Shown here: positions 42,600-52,753 of the stretch, piece by piece
How positions within the stretch are numbered: position 1 is the stretch's first letter
Layout: each line of letters begins with the position of its first letter
Assembly (NCBI GenBank): GCA_947452995.1
Contig: CANGEV010000009.1
Coordinates: 1-64,000, forward strand
Reading direction: 5' to 3'
Source: Chitinophagales bacterium
GTDB taxonomy: Bacteria; Bacteroidota; Bacteroidia; Chitinophagales; CAIODY01
DNA: 64,000 nucleotides
The notes under the pieces: generated by a model
Databases searched by the model: none
The model's input: only the letters and a program-made list of their open reading frames with translations
Told to the model about the DNA's origin: nothing
Translations under genes and position numbers: made by a program

Positions 42600-43520
42600 G
42601 TGTCGGATAAATTACCTTTTTTAATTGTAGTAACTGGTCCGACGGCCTCTGGTAAAACAGGGCTTGCTATAGCGCTTGCCAAACACTTTAACACAGTTGT
42701 TTTATCTGCTGATTCTCGTCAATTTTATCAAGGAATGGCGATAGGCACTGCACAGCCAACAGCAGAAGAATTAGCGAGTGTCAAACATTATTTCATCAAC
42801 GACAGAAGCGTTGAAGCGCCCTTGAATGCAGGATCTTACGCGGATGAAGCACTTGCTTTATTAGAAAAACTTTTTTTAGAACATCGCGTAGTTATTGTCT
42901 GCGGTGGAACAGGATTATATATCCGCGCTTTAATAGATGGATTAGACGCTTTCCCTACAATCCCTGCCCACTTTCGAGAGGAGCTCATGAAAGAGCTGGC
43001 AGCGAATGGAATAGAGGCTTTAGTCGACGAATTACATGGCAAAGACCCAAGCTATGCGAGTCAAGTCGACCTTAACAACCCGCACCGTATGGTACGTGCT
43101 TTAGAAGTGATTCGTGCCACAGGCAAGCCTTACAGTTCTTATTTGAAAAACGATAAATCAAAACGAAATTTTACAGCAATACAAGTAGCCATCGACTTAG
43201 ATCGCAGTGAACTCTATGATAAAATCAACCGCCGTGTAGATGTGATGCTGGAGATGGGATTAGAGGAAGAAGTAGGCTTACTAAAAAATCATTTCCATCT
43301 AAATGCCTTGCAAACAGTTGGCTACAAAGAGTGGCCCGCCTATTTCGCAGGGACGATAGATCTTAATCAATTGGTAGAAGAGATCAAACAACACAGTCGC
43401 AATTATGCGAAGCGACAGATTACCTGGTTTAAACGAGATGAACGTGTACATTGGACAAAAGGTGCAGACGTAAATCAAGCGCTCCTTTTATGCACTGAAA
43501 TAATGAAAGGAAATGAGTAA
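42600..43520 (+). CDS. miaA: tRNA dimethylallyltransferase MiaA
   Basis: The 306-residue protein has the P-loop GPTASGKT (about 12-19), SADSRQFYQGMAIGTAQPT, the GGTGLYIRALIDGL segment and, in the C-terminal part, RHxR-like KQHSRNYAKRQITWFKR. MiaA adds a dimethylallyl group to A37 of tRNAs reading UNN codons. The start is GTG at 42600. The stop overlaps the S4 protein gene by 8 bp, so both are co-expressed. Confidence 0.93.
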   Translation: MSDKLPFLIVVTGPTASGKTGLAIALAKHFNTVVLSADSRQFYQGMAIGTAQPTAEELASVKHYFINDRSVEAPLNAGSYADEALALLEKLFLEHRVVIVCGGTGLYIRALIDGLDAFPTIPAHFREELMKELAANGIEALVDELHGKDPSYASQVDLNNPHRMVRALEVIRATGKPYSSYLKNDKSKRNFTAIQVAIDLDRSELYDKINRRVDVMLEMGLEEEVGLLKNHFHLNALQTVGYKEWPAYFAGTIDLNQLVEEIKQHSRNYAKRQITWFKRDERVHWTKGADVNQALLLCTEIMKGNE

Positions 43521-43905
43521 TAACGCGAAAGTCAGAATAGATAAGTATTTGTGGGCGATTCGTATTTTCAAAACACGGACCTTGGCCGCCACAGCCTGTG
43601 AGCAAGGGAAAGTTCGTTATCAGGATCAGTCGGTGAAGCCTGCTAAAAATGTGCAAGTAGGTGATCGATTTTATATTAAAACAGAAGCACGCGACTGGGA
43701 CATTGAGGTAACAGCATTACTAGAAAAACGCGTGGCATATCCGGAAGCGATCAAACATTATTTGGATCATACGCCAGAAGAGGCGAGAAAGCCTGAAAAA
43801 CCGCTAGATTCGGCATTTGCGTTCTTCACAGGGAAACGACAAAGCAAGCAAGGCCGACCTACCAAGCGTGAACGTAGGCGTTTGGATGATTATACAACAG
43901 ATTAA
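43513..43905 (+). CDS. S4-domain RNA-binding protein (Hsp15/HslR-like)
   Basis: The 130-residue protein has an S4 domain at the N-terminus (about 6-65: VRIDKYLWAIRIFKTRTLAA, ACEQGKVRYQDQ, VKPAKNVQVGDRF) and a basic C-terminal tail (KRQSKQGRPTKRERRRL). Hsp15-type proteins bind stalled 50S subunits with attached nascent chains. It starts inside miaA, 8 bp before its end. The 3' end overlaps convergent ftsW by 4 bp. Confidence 0.88.
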   Translation: MSNNAKVRIDKYLWAIRIFKTRTLAATACEQGKVRYQDQSVKPAKNVQVGDRFYIKTEARDWDIEVTALLEKRVAYPEAIKHYLDHTPEEARKPEKPLDSAFAFFTGKRQSKQGRPTKRERRRLDDYTTD

Positions 43906-45185
43906 AACGGATCCCCCTTTTTAGATGGAGCGTCAGCTATTGGCGTCGGAGGGAGATTTTCTAGCGAAGCATTATTTGTCGCAGTATTATTTTCCGAAGC
44001 TGCTGCTGCAGTATCCGGATTCAAATCTTCTGGATTTTCTATATAACGACTTACGCTTAAAATAATTCCAGCTGCGATACAAGTCATCAAAAAGGAAGTA
44101 CCTCCCTTACTAATAAAAGGCAAGGTAATGCCCGTAACAGGGAATAAATGGACATTTACAGCCATGTGCATAATGGCTTGAATGGTTAAAGAAAAGCCCA
44201 AGCCCAATACTAAAAAGCCACCAAAAGCACCATTACATTTTCTAAAAATCTTAATGCATCGAAACAGGAAGATCAGATACAACAAGATTACAATGCCAGC
44301 TCCGAGCATACCATATTCTTCCACAATCGTAGCAAAAATAAAATCGCTATAGGCATGCGGCAGATAATTACACTGCTTACTATTGCCGGGTCCTAAGCCT
44401 GTCCATGACCCATTTGCAATCGCAATGTTTGCTTGTTGCGTTTGAAAGGAAACCTCTTTTTTCTCTGCAGAACCGAAATTACTTAAGCGGCTTGTCCAGG
44501 TGCTAATACGTCCATCATATCCAACTAATTTAGCAATCCCAATCAAGAGTATGACAGCCATAATCATTACGCCAATTAGTCCGGCAATATGCTTCAGCGA
44601 GGCTCTTCCGAAGAAGACAACAATCATACTAGTAGCTAACAAGATAGCTGCAGTAGAGAAGTTAGCGGGAAGTATTAAAAAGAATGTAATAAGAATAGGC
44701 GCAATTACAGGCAGAAAACCTTTACGTAAATCTGTAATCACATCCTGTCGTTTGGCGAGTAGTCGTGCCAAATAAAGCAGTAGAGCGAATTTGGCGATAT
44801 CGGAAGGTTGAAAACTAAGCGGAGTATAGGGTATTTTAATCCATCGACTTGCATCATTTACATGAGAACCAAAAACCAATGTGTAAAAGAGCAATGGAAT
44901 CGCGATGAAGAAAACAAGCTGCGAAACACGTGAATAAAATTTATAATTCATAGAATGCGCAGCCCACATAAAAAACAAACCAGCGGCTCCGAACATAATT
45001 TGACCAAGCAGAAACGACTCAGTCGTAGCATGTTTTCTTACCGCAAGCGCTGAAGTGGAACTATATACCGCTAAGACAGAAATCATATACAAAAAGATCA
45101 CAATAAGCCACAATGAGCGATCCCCTTTAGTCTTGCGGACTAAAGTACGTGGGTCGACAGTCTTCATTGGATCTTGTACGTTCAT
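43902..45185 (-). CDS. ftsW: Peptidoglycan glycosyltransferase FtsW (SEDS family)
   Basis: The 427-residue polytopic protein (about ten helices) has the SEDS motifs RWIKIPYTPLSFQPSDIAKF, the long extracellular loop with LGPGNSKQCNYLPHAYSDFI, FATIVEEYG and GKGGTSFLMT near the end. The Ala/Asn/Pro-rich cytoplasmic tail (about 385-427) is not conserved. It polymerises lipid II at the division site with the transpeptidase FtsI encoded upstream. It is the last gene of the cluster here; murG, murC, ftsQ, ftsA and ftsZ do not follow. Confidence 0.93.
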   Translation of the reverse strand: MNVQDPMKTVDPRTLVRKTKGDRSLWLIVIFLYMISVLAVYSSTSALAVRKHATTESFLLGQIMFGAAGLFFMWAAHSMNYKFYSRVSQLVFFIAIPLLFYTLVFGSHVNDASRWIKIPYTPLSFQPSDIAKFALLLYLARLLAKRQDVITDLRKGFLPVIAPILITFFLILPANFSTAAILLATSMIVVFFGRASLKHIAGLIGVMIMAVILLIGIAKLVGYDGRISTWTSRLSNFGSAEKKEVSFQTQQANIAIANGSWTGLGPGNSKQCNYLPHAYSDFIFATIVEEYGMLGAGIVILLYLIFLFRCIKIFRKCNGAFGGFLVLGLGFSLTIQAIMHMAVNVHLFPVTGITLPFISKGGTSFLMTCIAAGIILSVSRYIENPEDLNPDTAAAASENNTATNNASLENLPPTPIADAPSKKGDPF

Positions 45186-45207
45186 TTCAATCTATATTTA
45201 GCTATAA

Positions 45208-46548
45208 TTATAAAGAACGAACGGCAGCCTTAAATTGGCGACCACGATCTTCGTAGTTTTCAAACAAATCGAAGCTAGCGCATGCAGGAGACATCAATAC
45301 TGCGTCGCCACTTTGACCTAAATGATAAGCCATCATAACAGCTTCGTGTGCACTTTGTGTATTACCGATCATATCTACATAACGCGCAAATGCTTCATGT
45401 ATTTTACGATTGTCTTTCCCTAAGCAGATAATAGCTTTTACTTTTTCTTTTACCAAAGATTGAAGAACGGTATAGTCGTTTCCTTTATCTAAACCACCTG
45501 CAATCCAAATAACAGGTTTGTTGATACTTTCAAGTGCATACCACGTTGAGTTAACGTTCGTCGCTTTAGAATCGTTGATGAAGTCGATACCTTTGATTGT
45601 TAAAACAGGCTCCATCCGGTGCTCTAAATTTTCGAAATCACGCATCGACTCGCGAATAATTTCATTACGCACATTCACGATATTAGCAGCGATTCCGGCA
45701 GCCAATGAATTGTGCTGATTGTGTTTTCCTTGCAAGGATAATTCGTAGATTGACATGGTAAAATTTGGTTTTTGGTTTATGTTAAAGGTTAAAGTTTCGT
45801 TTTGTAAATAAGCGCCATTGCTTATTGCATGTTCGATAGAGAATGGCAGCATTTGCGCTTTGGTACTTCTCTTCGGCATTTCTTCTTTCAGTACTGGATC
45901 ATCAGCGCAGTAGATAAAATAATCTTCCGAAGTTTGATTCTCTGTGATACGGAATTTGGAATTTATATAGCCTGCCATTTGGTAGTTATAACGATCCAAG
46001 TGATCCGGCGTGATATTCAAAAGAATGGCGATGTTTGGTCGGAATGTATGAATATCGTCTAATTGAAAATTGCTTACTTCAATCACGTAATAATCATATC
46101 CTCCTTGTGCTACTGCTAATGCGAAGCTCTTGCCGATATTGCCTACTAAAGCTGCTTTCAGACCGCCTTTTACCAACAAATGATGAATGAGTGTGGTAGT
46201 AGTCGACTTTCCGTTGCTGCCTGTAATACCAATTAAAAAAGCATCTGTATAACGCGCCGCAAAATCGATTTCAGAACATATTTGAATTCCTTTAGCGCGA
46301 ATCTTTTTAACGATTTCCACTTTTTCAGGAATACCAGGGCTCTTCATTACTTCATCCGCATTCAGAATTAATTCTTCTGTATGTTTTGCTTCTTCGAAAG
46401 CAATTCCGTTCGCAATTAACTGTTCGAGATAGTGCGGTACAATTGCTTTGCTATCACTCACAAAAACGTCGAAACCCTTTTGCTGTGCTAGAATCGCGGT
46501 TCCTATACCGCTTTCTCCTGCTCCTAATATGACAAATCGTTTAGCCAC
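45208..46548 (-). CDS. murD: UDP-N-acetylmuramoylalanine--D-glutamate ligase MurD
   Basis: The 446-residue Mur ligase has a Rossmann-like N-terminal domain (FVILGAGESGIGTAILAQ), the ATP loop GITGSNGKSTTTTLI (about 108-122), the central NITPDHLDRYNYQM motif and the C-terminal FINDSKATNVNSTWYALE segment with the Lys/Asp typical of MurD. It adds D-Glu to UDP-MurNAc-L-Ala. It is separated by 5 bp from mraY and 22 bp from ftsW. Confidence 0.94.
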   Translation of the reverse strand: MAKRFVILGAGESGIGTAILAQQKGFDVFVSDSKAIVPHYLEQLIANGIAFEEAKHTEELILNADEVMKSPGIPEKVEIVKKIRAKGIQICSEIDFAARYTDAFLIGITGSNGKSTTTTLIHHLLVKGGLKAALVGNIGKSFALAVAQGGYDYYVIEVSNFQLDDIHTFRPNIAILLNITPDHLDRYNYQMAGYINSKFRITENQTSEDYFIYCADDPVLKEEMPKRSTKAQMLPFSIEHAISNGAYLQNETLTFNINQKPNFTMSIYELSLQGKHNQHNSLAAGIAANIVNVRNEIIRESMRDFENLEHRMEPVLTIKGIDFINDSKATNVNSTWYALESINKPVIWIAGGLDKGNDYTVLQSLVKEKVKAIICLGKDNRKIHEAFARYVDMIGNTQSAHEAVMMAYHLGQSGDAVLMSPACASFDLFENYEDRGRQFKAAVRSL

Positions 46549-46553
46549 TATTA

Positions 46554-47825
46554 TTAACGGATTTTTAAAGTTGCAATAGTTAACAAGGCCAACAATACAC
46601 CAATGATGATGAAGCGCATGACAATTTTCGATTCATGCATTCCTTTCTTTTGATAATGATGATGTAATGGAGACATTAAGAATAATCTATTTTGTTGAGC
46701 ATACTCTAAGCCATGCTTACGTTTGCGGTATTTGAAAACAGCTACTTGCAACATCACCGATACATTTTCAATTAAGAAGATTCCACAGAAAATCGGTATC
46801 AACAATTCTTTACGCACGCAAAGCGCCATTGCACCGATGATTCCACCCAATGCTAAACTTCCCGTATCGCCCATAAATACTTGTGCAGGGAAAGTATTAT
46901 ACCATAAGAATCCGATACAAGCGCCGACGAAGGCAGCTCCGAAAACTACTAACTCTCCACAATTCGGGATATACATGATATTTAAGTAACGAGCAAAATT
47001 TACATTACCAGATACATAGGCGAAGATGATGAGCACCACACCGATTATTGCAGAAGTGCCGGTAGCTAAGCCATCGATACCGTCTGTAATATTCGCTCCG
47101 TTACTTACTGCAGTTATGATAAAAATTACAATCGGAATAAAAATAACCCACGCATATTTCTCATATCCATCCCCTACCCACGCCATCAATTTCGCATAAT
47201 TGAATTGATGCTCCTTCACAAAAGGGATAGTAGTAACCGGAACGCGAACGCTATCCATAGTACGTTCTACTTCCTTATTGAATGCTTGTAACGGAGACGC
47301 GTCATTCGGCATCACTGTCATATATTTCCCTTCTTTCATCACCTCCTTCTTAATCATCACGTGTTTGTTGGTATACAAAACAATCCCTACAAATAATCCC
47401 AATCCAACTTGGCCCATTACCTTAAACTTCCCTGCTAAACCACGTTTATCTTTTTTAAATACTTTGATATAATCATCAATAAAGCCGATAGCCCCCATCC
47501 AAATAGTCGTAGCTATCAACAATAAAATATACACGTTCATAACGCGAGCGAAAAGTAAAGTTGGAATCAAAATCGCTGCAAGGATGATTAATCCGCCCAT
47601 CGTAGGTGTTCCTTTCTTTTGCTGTTCACCAACCAAACCAAGATCACGAATGGTTTCGCCAATTTGCTTTTTCTGCAAGAATTTTACAATGCGCTTTCCG
47701 AGCAATAAAGAAATCACCAATGATAAAATAGCCGCCATTGCAGCGCGGAAGGAAATGAAACGGAACAAACCTGCGCCGTACACATCATAATATTTATGCA
47801 AATAATTGAATAGATAATAAAACAC
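46554..47825 (-). CDS. mraY: Phospho-N-acetylmuramoyl-pentapeptide transferase MraY
   Basis: A 423-residue membrane protein, longer than the usual 320-360 residues because of an extended insertion around 160-235 (rich in Lys and Val, with [13 protein letters not shown]) that is typical of Bacteroidota MraY. Conserved elements are [42 protein letters not shown] and [19 protein letters not shown]. It makes lipid I from UDP-MurNAc-pentapeptide and undecaprenyl phosphate. Three bases separate it from murE; murF, usually between them in other phyla, is absent. Confidence 0.94.
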   Translation of the reverse strand: MFYYLFNYLHKYYDVYGAGLFRFISFRAAMAAILSLVISLLLGKRIVKFLQKKQIGETIRDLGLVGEQQKKGTPTMGGLIILAAILIPTLLFARVMNVYILLLIATTIWMGAIGFIDDYIKVFKKDKRGLAGKFKVMGQVGLGLFVGIVLYTNKHVMIKKEVMKEGKYMTVMPNDASPLQAFNKEVERTMDSVRVPVTTIPFVKEHQFNYAKLMAWVGDGYEKYAWVIFIPIVIFIITAVSNGANITDGIDGLATGTSAIIGVVLIIFAYVSGNVNFARYLNIMYIPNCGELVVFGAAFVGACIGFLWYNTFPAQVFMGDTGSLALGGIIGAMALCVRKELLIPIFCGIFLIENVSVMLQVAVFKYRKRKHGLEYAQQNRLFLMSPLHHHYQKKGMHESKIVMRFIIIGVLLALLTIATLKIR

Positions 47826-47828
47826 GGC

Positions 47829-49298
47829 TTAATTATTTGAATTTGGATTTAAAAAATAAGTTAATATGGCGCGATCATCAAAATCATGTTTCACCCCTTT
47901 GATTTCTTGGTATGTTTCATGCCCTTTTCCTGCAACCAAAATGATGTCAGAACCTTGCGCCATTCTACAGGCCGTTTGAATGGCACTTTTTCTATCCGCA
48001 ATAATCAATACATCGCGACGTTTAGATGGAGGGACACCTGCATTCATTTCTTCTAAAATTGCTTCAGGATCTTCACTACGCGGATTATCACTTGTCAAAA
48101 TAACGAGGTTACTTCCTTTACATGCTGCTGCAGCCATCAACGGACGCTTTGCACGATCACGATCACCGCCACAGCCAACCACCGTGATTAATTTCTCATT
48201 CCCGTCACGTACGACTGCTATCGTAGACAATACATTTTCCAATGCGTCTGGCGTATGCGCATAATCAACAATCCCTACAATTTTATCTATGCTGCTACGA
48301 ATTACTTCAAATCGTCCTGCTGCGCCTCGTAAGTCGCTCAATGCTTGTAAAACACGCTCTTTCGACTCTCCTGTTAAAACAGCAGCCGCATAGACAGCTA
48401 ATAAATTATACGCATTAAATTGACCAATCATTCTAAAATGAACATCCACCTCATCAATATTCATCATCAATCCTTCAAAGCTATTTTCCAAAATTTTAGC
48501 CTTAAAGTCAGCAACCGTCCATAGACTATAGGTTTTGGCAGAGGCCTTTGTATTTTGCAACATCACTCTTCCACGCTTATCATCGATATTACTCAAGGCG
48601 AATGCTGTAGTAGGTAAATGATCAAAGAAAGATTTTTTTACACGTAAATATTCTTCAAACGTTCCATGATAATCTAAGTGATCATGGGTGATATTCGAAA
48701 AGATTCCGCCTGTAAAATGTAAGCCATCAATACGATGCTGATGAATCGCATGGGATGAAACCTCCATTGCGACATGCGTACAGCCTGCATCTACCATTTT
48801 ACGCAATAAAGATTGTAAGCTTACAGGGTCTGGAGTTGTATGTGTACTTGGAATAATATCGTCTCCGATCTGATTCTGAACAGTCGATAATAATCCGCAT
48901 TTATAGCCCAGACGACTAAACAATTGAAATAATAATGTAGCAGTTGTCGTCTTTCCGTTCGTGCCCGTAATACCGATCAACTTGAGCTCTTGGGATGGAT
49001 TATCAAAGAAATTTGCAGCAACTAAGGCTAAAGCAGCTTGTGCATTTTTAACCTGAATATAGCATACGCCTTCTTTTAAATCAGCTGGAGCGTTTTCTAA
49101 AACAACCATACGAACACCCTTCTCAATTACTTGATTAATATATTGATGTCCGTCCGTTTGCGTTCCTTTAATAGCGAAGAATACCGCATCACCTTTTACC
49201 TTACGCGAGTCGAATTCCAAAGCCCCTACTTCCAAACTTGTAGTTCCTTGCAATACCTGCATTGGCACGCCTTCGAATATTTGTGCTAAGGTTTTCAT
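47829..49298 (-). CDS. murE: UDP-MurNAc-tripeptide ligase MurE (meso-diaminopimelate type)
   Basis: The 489-residue Mur ligase has GITGTNGKTTTATLLFQLF (ATP loop), ISNI-like THDHLDYHG, DYAHTPDALENVL, and the DNPR motif (Asp404, in TSDNPRSEDP) that marks meso-diaminopimelate as the amino acid added. This predicts a Gram-negative type A1gamma peptidoglycan. Its start overlaps the ftsI stop by 4 bp, so the two are translationally coupled. Confidence 0.94.
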   Translation of the reverse strand: MKTLAQIFEGVPMQVLQGTTSLEVGALEFDSRKVKGDAVFFAIKGTQTDGHQYINQVIEKGVRMVVLENAPADLKEGVCYIQVKNAQAALALVAANFFDNPSQELKLIGITGTNGKTTTATLLFQLFSRLGYKCGLLSTVQNQIGDDIIPSTHTTPDPVSLQSLLRKMVDAGCTHVAMEVSSHAIHQHRIDGLHFTGGIFSNITHDHLDYHGTFEEYLRVKKSFFDHLPTTAFALSNIDDKRGRVMLQNTKASAKTYSLWTVADFKAKILENSFEGLMMNIDEVDVHFRMIGQFNAYNLLAVYAAAVLTGESKERVLQALSDLRGAAGRFEVIRSSIDKIVGIVDYAHTPDALENVLSTIAVVRDGNEKLITVVGCGGDRDRAKRPLMAAAACKGSNLVILTSDNPRSEDPEAILEEMNAGVPPSKRRDVLIIADRKSAIQTACRMAQGSDIILVAGKGHETYQEIKGVKHDFDDRAILTYFLNPNSNN

Positions 49299-51484
49299 TT
49301 GCGTTTGGTAGAATCTTTTTTAGGACGATCAGTAATAGTAATTGAAGCGTTAGGCATTCCCAAAATGAAGTGAACAATTTCTCCTTTTGGTAATGGAGTA
49401 CCAGGATTCGGACTTTGGCGAATCACTTTACCAGCCCCTTCTACGCGTGCTTGATAGCCTAAACGTTCAACGATATAAATAGCATCTTTAGCGCTGAAGC
49501 CTGTCAAATCAGGCACTACACGTGCTGCCCCAAAATTAGTTTTTGCTTTCATGGAAGCGCCGCTGTTAACCGCTGTTCCAACATACCACATATCCGCTTC
49601 GATATTCATTTGCGGAATTTGTAACATCGCATTCACATTCATCAAATCTGCTCCAGCACCCGTTGCTATTGAAGGATATTTCGTGGTGCGACGTGATGAG
49701 TCGCGTAAGTTGGGTTGTAAGGTATGTAAGTTGGTACTGCTTGCATAGATCACATCAGCTAGCTCACGGAAGACCGGGCAAGCGATTTGTGATCCATAAT
49801 ATTTACCTTCCTCTGCCTTAGGATCGAACACCACGATAATACAGCTATACACAGGATTGTCTGCTGGGAAGTATCCGCAGAATGAAGCCAAGTGACGTAG
49901 GCTACCACCTTCGGAGAATCCTTTCTTCGCATCAGGAATTTGCGCTGTTCCTGTTTTTCCTCCACTTCTATAGTTAATATTTTTAATTTCTCCTTTTGCT
50001 GTACCACGCGTTACAACCCCTTCCATCATCGCATGTAGTTTCGAAGCGGTACTTGCACTTACTATTGGCTTATCTACTGGTGTTGGTTCGAAGCGCTTTA
50101 CTAACTTACCAAAAGAACGAATTTCCTCCACTAAATAAGGCTTCATGCGTTGGCCATTATTGATGATAGCGTTGTAGAAACACAAGGTTTCTAAAGGAGT
50201 CAACTGACTTTCATAACCAACACTAGTGGCAGGCAATGTAGAATTACGATTATAGAGCTTGTGATGCGTATCGTGCAGTACAGGGCGGGCCTCGCTTGTT
50301 AAATCGATATTCGTTTTGTTGAAAAGGCCAAAATGCTTTAAATAGTCAAAATAGCGTTGTGGATTATTACCAAATGCATTTACGGCAGCTTTAGAAAGAC
50401 CCACATTAGAAGAAATTTCAAAGGCACGTTTCAAGGTAACCACTTTCTCCTTCAATTCATGATCACGTGCTTTAAAACCTTTGCCATACACTTTCAATCC
50501 ACCTTCTAAGTCGATCATAGTATTTGTATCAGCTAATCCCGACTCCAATACTGCGGCAGCTGTCGCTAGCTTAAAGGTCGATCCTGGGGCCATCGCCTCC
50601 GTTACAGCATAGTTTTGAATTTCGTCGTAGGTTCCATTTTCTGTTACCCCCAAGTTTGCCAAGGCTTTTATTTTCCCTGTCTTCACTTCCATCAAAATCG
50701 CACATCCATGATCAGCTTTGTTCTTCTCTAATACATTCATCAAAGCAGTTTCTGCCACATCTTGCAAGCTAATATCGATCGTGGTGAAAATATCTTTACC
50801 ATTAATAGGCTCTTGTGCATATTCATCCGTTACCGGGATCCAAGCACCTGGAATACGTTGCATCAATTGCAAGCCTGTTTGTCCGGTAAGGAAGCTATCA
50901 TACGCAGCTTCTAAGCCAACTTGATTATTATCGCGAGCCAAGCCAATCGTACGACGTGCTAATAATTTAAATGGATTTACACGCTTCCCTTTTTCTTCAA
51001 CCGTAATACAAACGCGATAATGTTTCATATCAATCATCGGGAAACGGTAGATTGATTTCAATTGCGTGAAATTAACAGGCTTTCTGGTGAGCTTCAAATA
51101 ACGATTATGTTTCGCACGTGCAGCTATAATCAGATTACGATAATAACGTGCGGTGGTATCTTTTACCAAGGCTGCCAATGAATCCGCCAACGGTCCGATA
51201 TGGCGATTAAACGTTGAATCCACTAACCATTCCGCACATGGGTTCATACGAACTTCGAAAAAAGGAAGCGAAGTAGCCAACAAACGACCATCCGCGCTAT
51301 AGATATTTCCTCTGCCGGCTTCAATCGTACGGTAGCTAGTAGAAGTACTATCAGAAACAGCCTTCCAATATTTTCCTTCCACTTGTTGCGTACGGAAGAT
51401 CATACCCAAAATAGCAATGCCTGCCAAAACAAGCATGACATACATAAAGTATACACGGGCCGATATTTCAGACTTGATACTCAT
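49295..51484 (-). CDS. ftsI: Division-specific transpeptidase FtsI (PBP3) with C-terminal PASTA domain
   Basis: The 729-residue class B penicillin-binding protein has one N-terminal helix (about 10-30), a PBP dimer domain (about 50-240) and the transpeptidase domain with S302-T-F-K305, S358-S-N360 and K510-T-G. A PASTA domain follows near the C-terminus (about 640-710: VPDLTGFSAKDAIYIVERLG and IRQSPNPGTPLPKG). It cross-links septal peptidoglycan together with FtsW. It overlaps the ftsL stop by 4 bp. Confidence 0.94.
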   Translation of the reverse strand: MSIKSEISARVYFMYVMLVLAGIAILGMIFRTQQVEGKYWKAVSDSTSTSYRTIEAGRGNIYSADGRLLATSLPFFEVRMNPCAEWLVDSTFNRHIGPLADSLAALVKDTTARYYRNLIIAARAKHNRYLKLTRKPVNFTQLKSIYRFPMIDMKHYRVCITVEEKGKRVNPFKLLARRTIGLARDNNQVGLEAAYDSFLTGQTGLQLMQRIPGAWIPVTDEYAQEPINGKDIFTTIDISLQDVAETALMNVLEKNKADHGCAILMEVKTGKIKALANLGVTENGTYDEIQNYAVTEAMAPGSTFKLATAAAVLESGLADTNTMIDLEGGLKVYGKGFKARDHELKEKVVTLKRAFEISSNVGLSKAAVNAFGNNPQRYFDYLKHFGLFNKTNIDLTSEARPVLHDTHHKLYNRNSTLPATSVGYESQLTPLETLCFYNAIINNGQRMKPYLVEEIRSFGKLVKRFEPTPVDKPIVSASTASKLHAMMEGVVTRGTAKGEIKNINYRSGGKTGTAQIPDAKKGFSEGGSLRHLASFCGYFPADNPVYSCIIVVFDPKAEEGKYYGSQIACPVFRELADVIYASSTNLHTLQPNLRDSSRRTTKYPSIATGAGADLMNVNAMLQIPQMNIEADMWYVGTAVNSGASMKAKTNFGAARVVPDLTGFSAKDAIYIVERLGYQARVEGAGKVIRQSPNPGTPLPKGEIVHFILGMPNASITITDRPKKDSTKRK

Positions 51485-51804
51485 TCCGGGTTTATAGTAC
51501 GTTTAACTTTACGCGTCAATTTCTGCGGAGGTGATGTTAAAGGCTTCAACTCCATGCGCGCCACAGCGACGGCTAATTTAGATTGAACACTACGTTGCTC
51601 TAAATCGTTCTTCGCTTCTAGAAATTGCCATTTCAACTCTTTCATTTCGCTCTTCGTCTTAGCGATTTCGCGAAGTTGATTTTCGGCTTTGTGTGTATTA
51701 TAGATATTAAACAATCCTATCCCCATCAATAGAAGGAGATACGGCAACTGGTCGATTACCGACTCAGCTTTAAACCAGTCTTTTAGCGCATTTTTTAAAC
51801 TCAC
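51481..51804 (-). CDS. ftsL: FtsL-like cell division protein
   Basis: A 107-residue bitopic protein: a cytoplasmic start, one hydrophobic segment (about 18-36, LPYLLLLMGIGLFNIYNTH), then a periplasmic coiled coil rich in Lys/Glu (about 40-85) and a basic tail. Size, topology and position between rsmH and ftsI fit FtsL, which links FtsQB-type partners to FtsWI. Sequence conservation of FtsL is low, so the name rests largely on context. Confidence 0.8.
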   Translation of the reverse strand: MSLKNALKDWFKAESVIDQLPYLLLLMGIGLFNIYNTHKAENQLREIAKTKSEMKELKWQFLEAKNDLEQRSVQSKLAVAVARMELKPLTSPPQKLTRKVKRTINPE

Positions 51805-51850
51805 GCTGATAAGGATTGTCTGAAGGTTATGTTTACTAAGGCGGTGAACC

Positions 51851-52744
51851 TTAGATTTTTTCTGCTATTCGCATTTTAGCGCTCCGCGCTCTCGAATTCT
51901 GCTTTATTTCTTCTGCACTTGCTTCAAGTGGCTTCTTAGTGATGAGGTTGAAAGGACGATAGATATTGCCAAAATCATCCTTTTGATGCTCTCCACTAAA
52001 ATTGCCATAACGGGTATAATCTTTCACTAATCGATCTTCGAGAGAATGATAACTCAAGGTCACCAATCTACCGCCTTCTACTAACGACTCTTTGGCTTGT
52101 TCCAAAAACTCTTTGATCCCATTGATCTCGTCATTTGTTTCAATACGAATCGCTTGAAAAACTTGTGCAAGATAGCTCATCTCATTGCCTTTAGCCACAC
52201 GCATTGCGATATCGCGTAACTCGAAAGTGGTTTCAATGGCTTTCAGCTTACGTGCCTCCACAATGGTTTGAGCCAAAGTTTTTGAGTTCGTTATTTCCCC
52301 GTAACGCGAGAAGATCGTTTGCAAATCCTCTGCGCTGTAGGTATTAACGACTGTCTTTGCAGAAACCGCTTGCGATTGATCCATACGCATGTCTAAGGGA
52401 GCATCGTAACGAATTGCGAAACCTCGTTCTGCAGCATCGATTTGATGTGAAGAAATACCAAAATCGGCCAAGATACCATCTACAGGCAACGCATCATGTA
52501 AACGCAAAAAGCGAAATAAATGACGATAGTTTGCTGCCACGAAAATGATGCGATCATCTGCAGGAACATTTTTCGCTGCATCTGCATCTTGGTCGAACGC
52601 TATCAAAGAACCATTTGGACCTAGTTTTTCAAGTATCAAGCGACTGTGTCCGCCTCCGCCAAATGTCACATCTACATACACACCATCGGGCTTGATTTGA
52701 AGCGCTTCGATACATTCAGAGAGCAAAACAGGTACGTGATACAT
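51851..52744 (-). CDS. rsmH: 16S rRNA (cytosine-1402 N4) methyltransferase RsmH
   Basis: The 297-residue protein shows HVPVLLSECIEAL, the SAM loop DVTFGGGGHSRLIL, IAFDQDADA, the DFGISSHQIDAAERGFA segment and SYHSLEDRLVKDY near the C-terminus. It methylates N4 of C1402 in 16S rRNA at the ribosomal P site. It follows mraZ by 9 bp, as in most bacteria. Confidence 0.95.
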   Translation of the reverse strand: MYHVPVLLSECIEALQIKPDGVYVDVTFGGGGHSRLILEKLGPNGSLIAFDQDADAAKNVPADDRIIFVAANYRHLFRFLRLHDALPVDGILADFGISSHQIDAAERGFAIRYDAPLDMRMDQSQAVSAKTVVNTYSAEDLQTIFSRYGEITNSKTLAQTIVEARKLKAIETTFELRDIAMRVAKGNEMSYLAQVFQAIRIETNDEINGIKEFLEQAKESLVEGGRLVTLSYHSLEDRLVKDYTRYGNFSGEHQKDDFGNIYRPFNLITKKPLEASAEEIKQNSRARSAKMRIAEKI

Positions 52745-52753
52745 CTTGATACT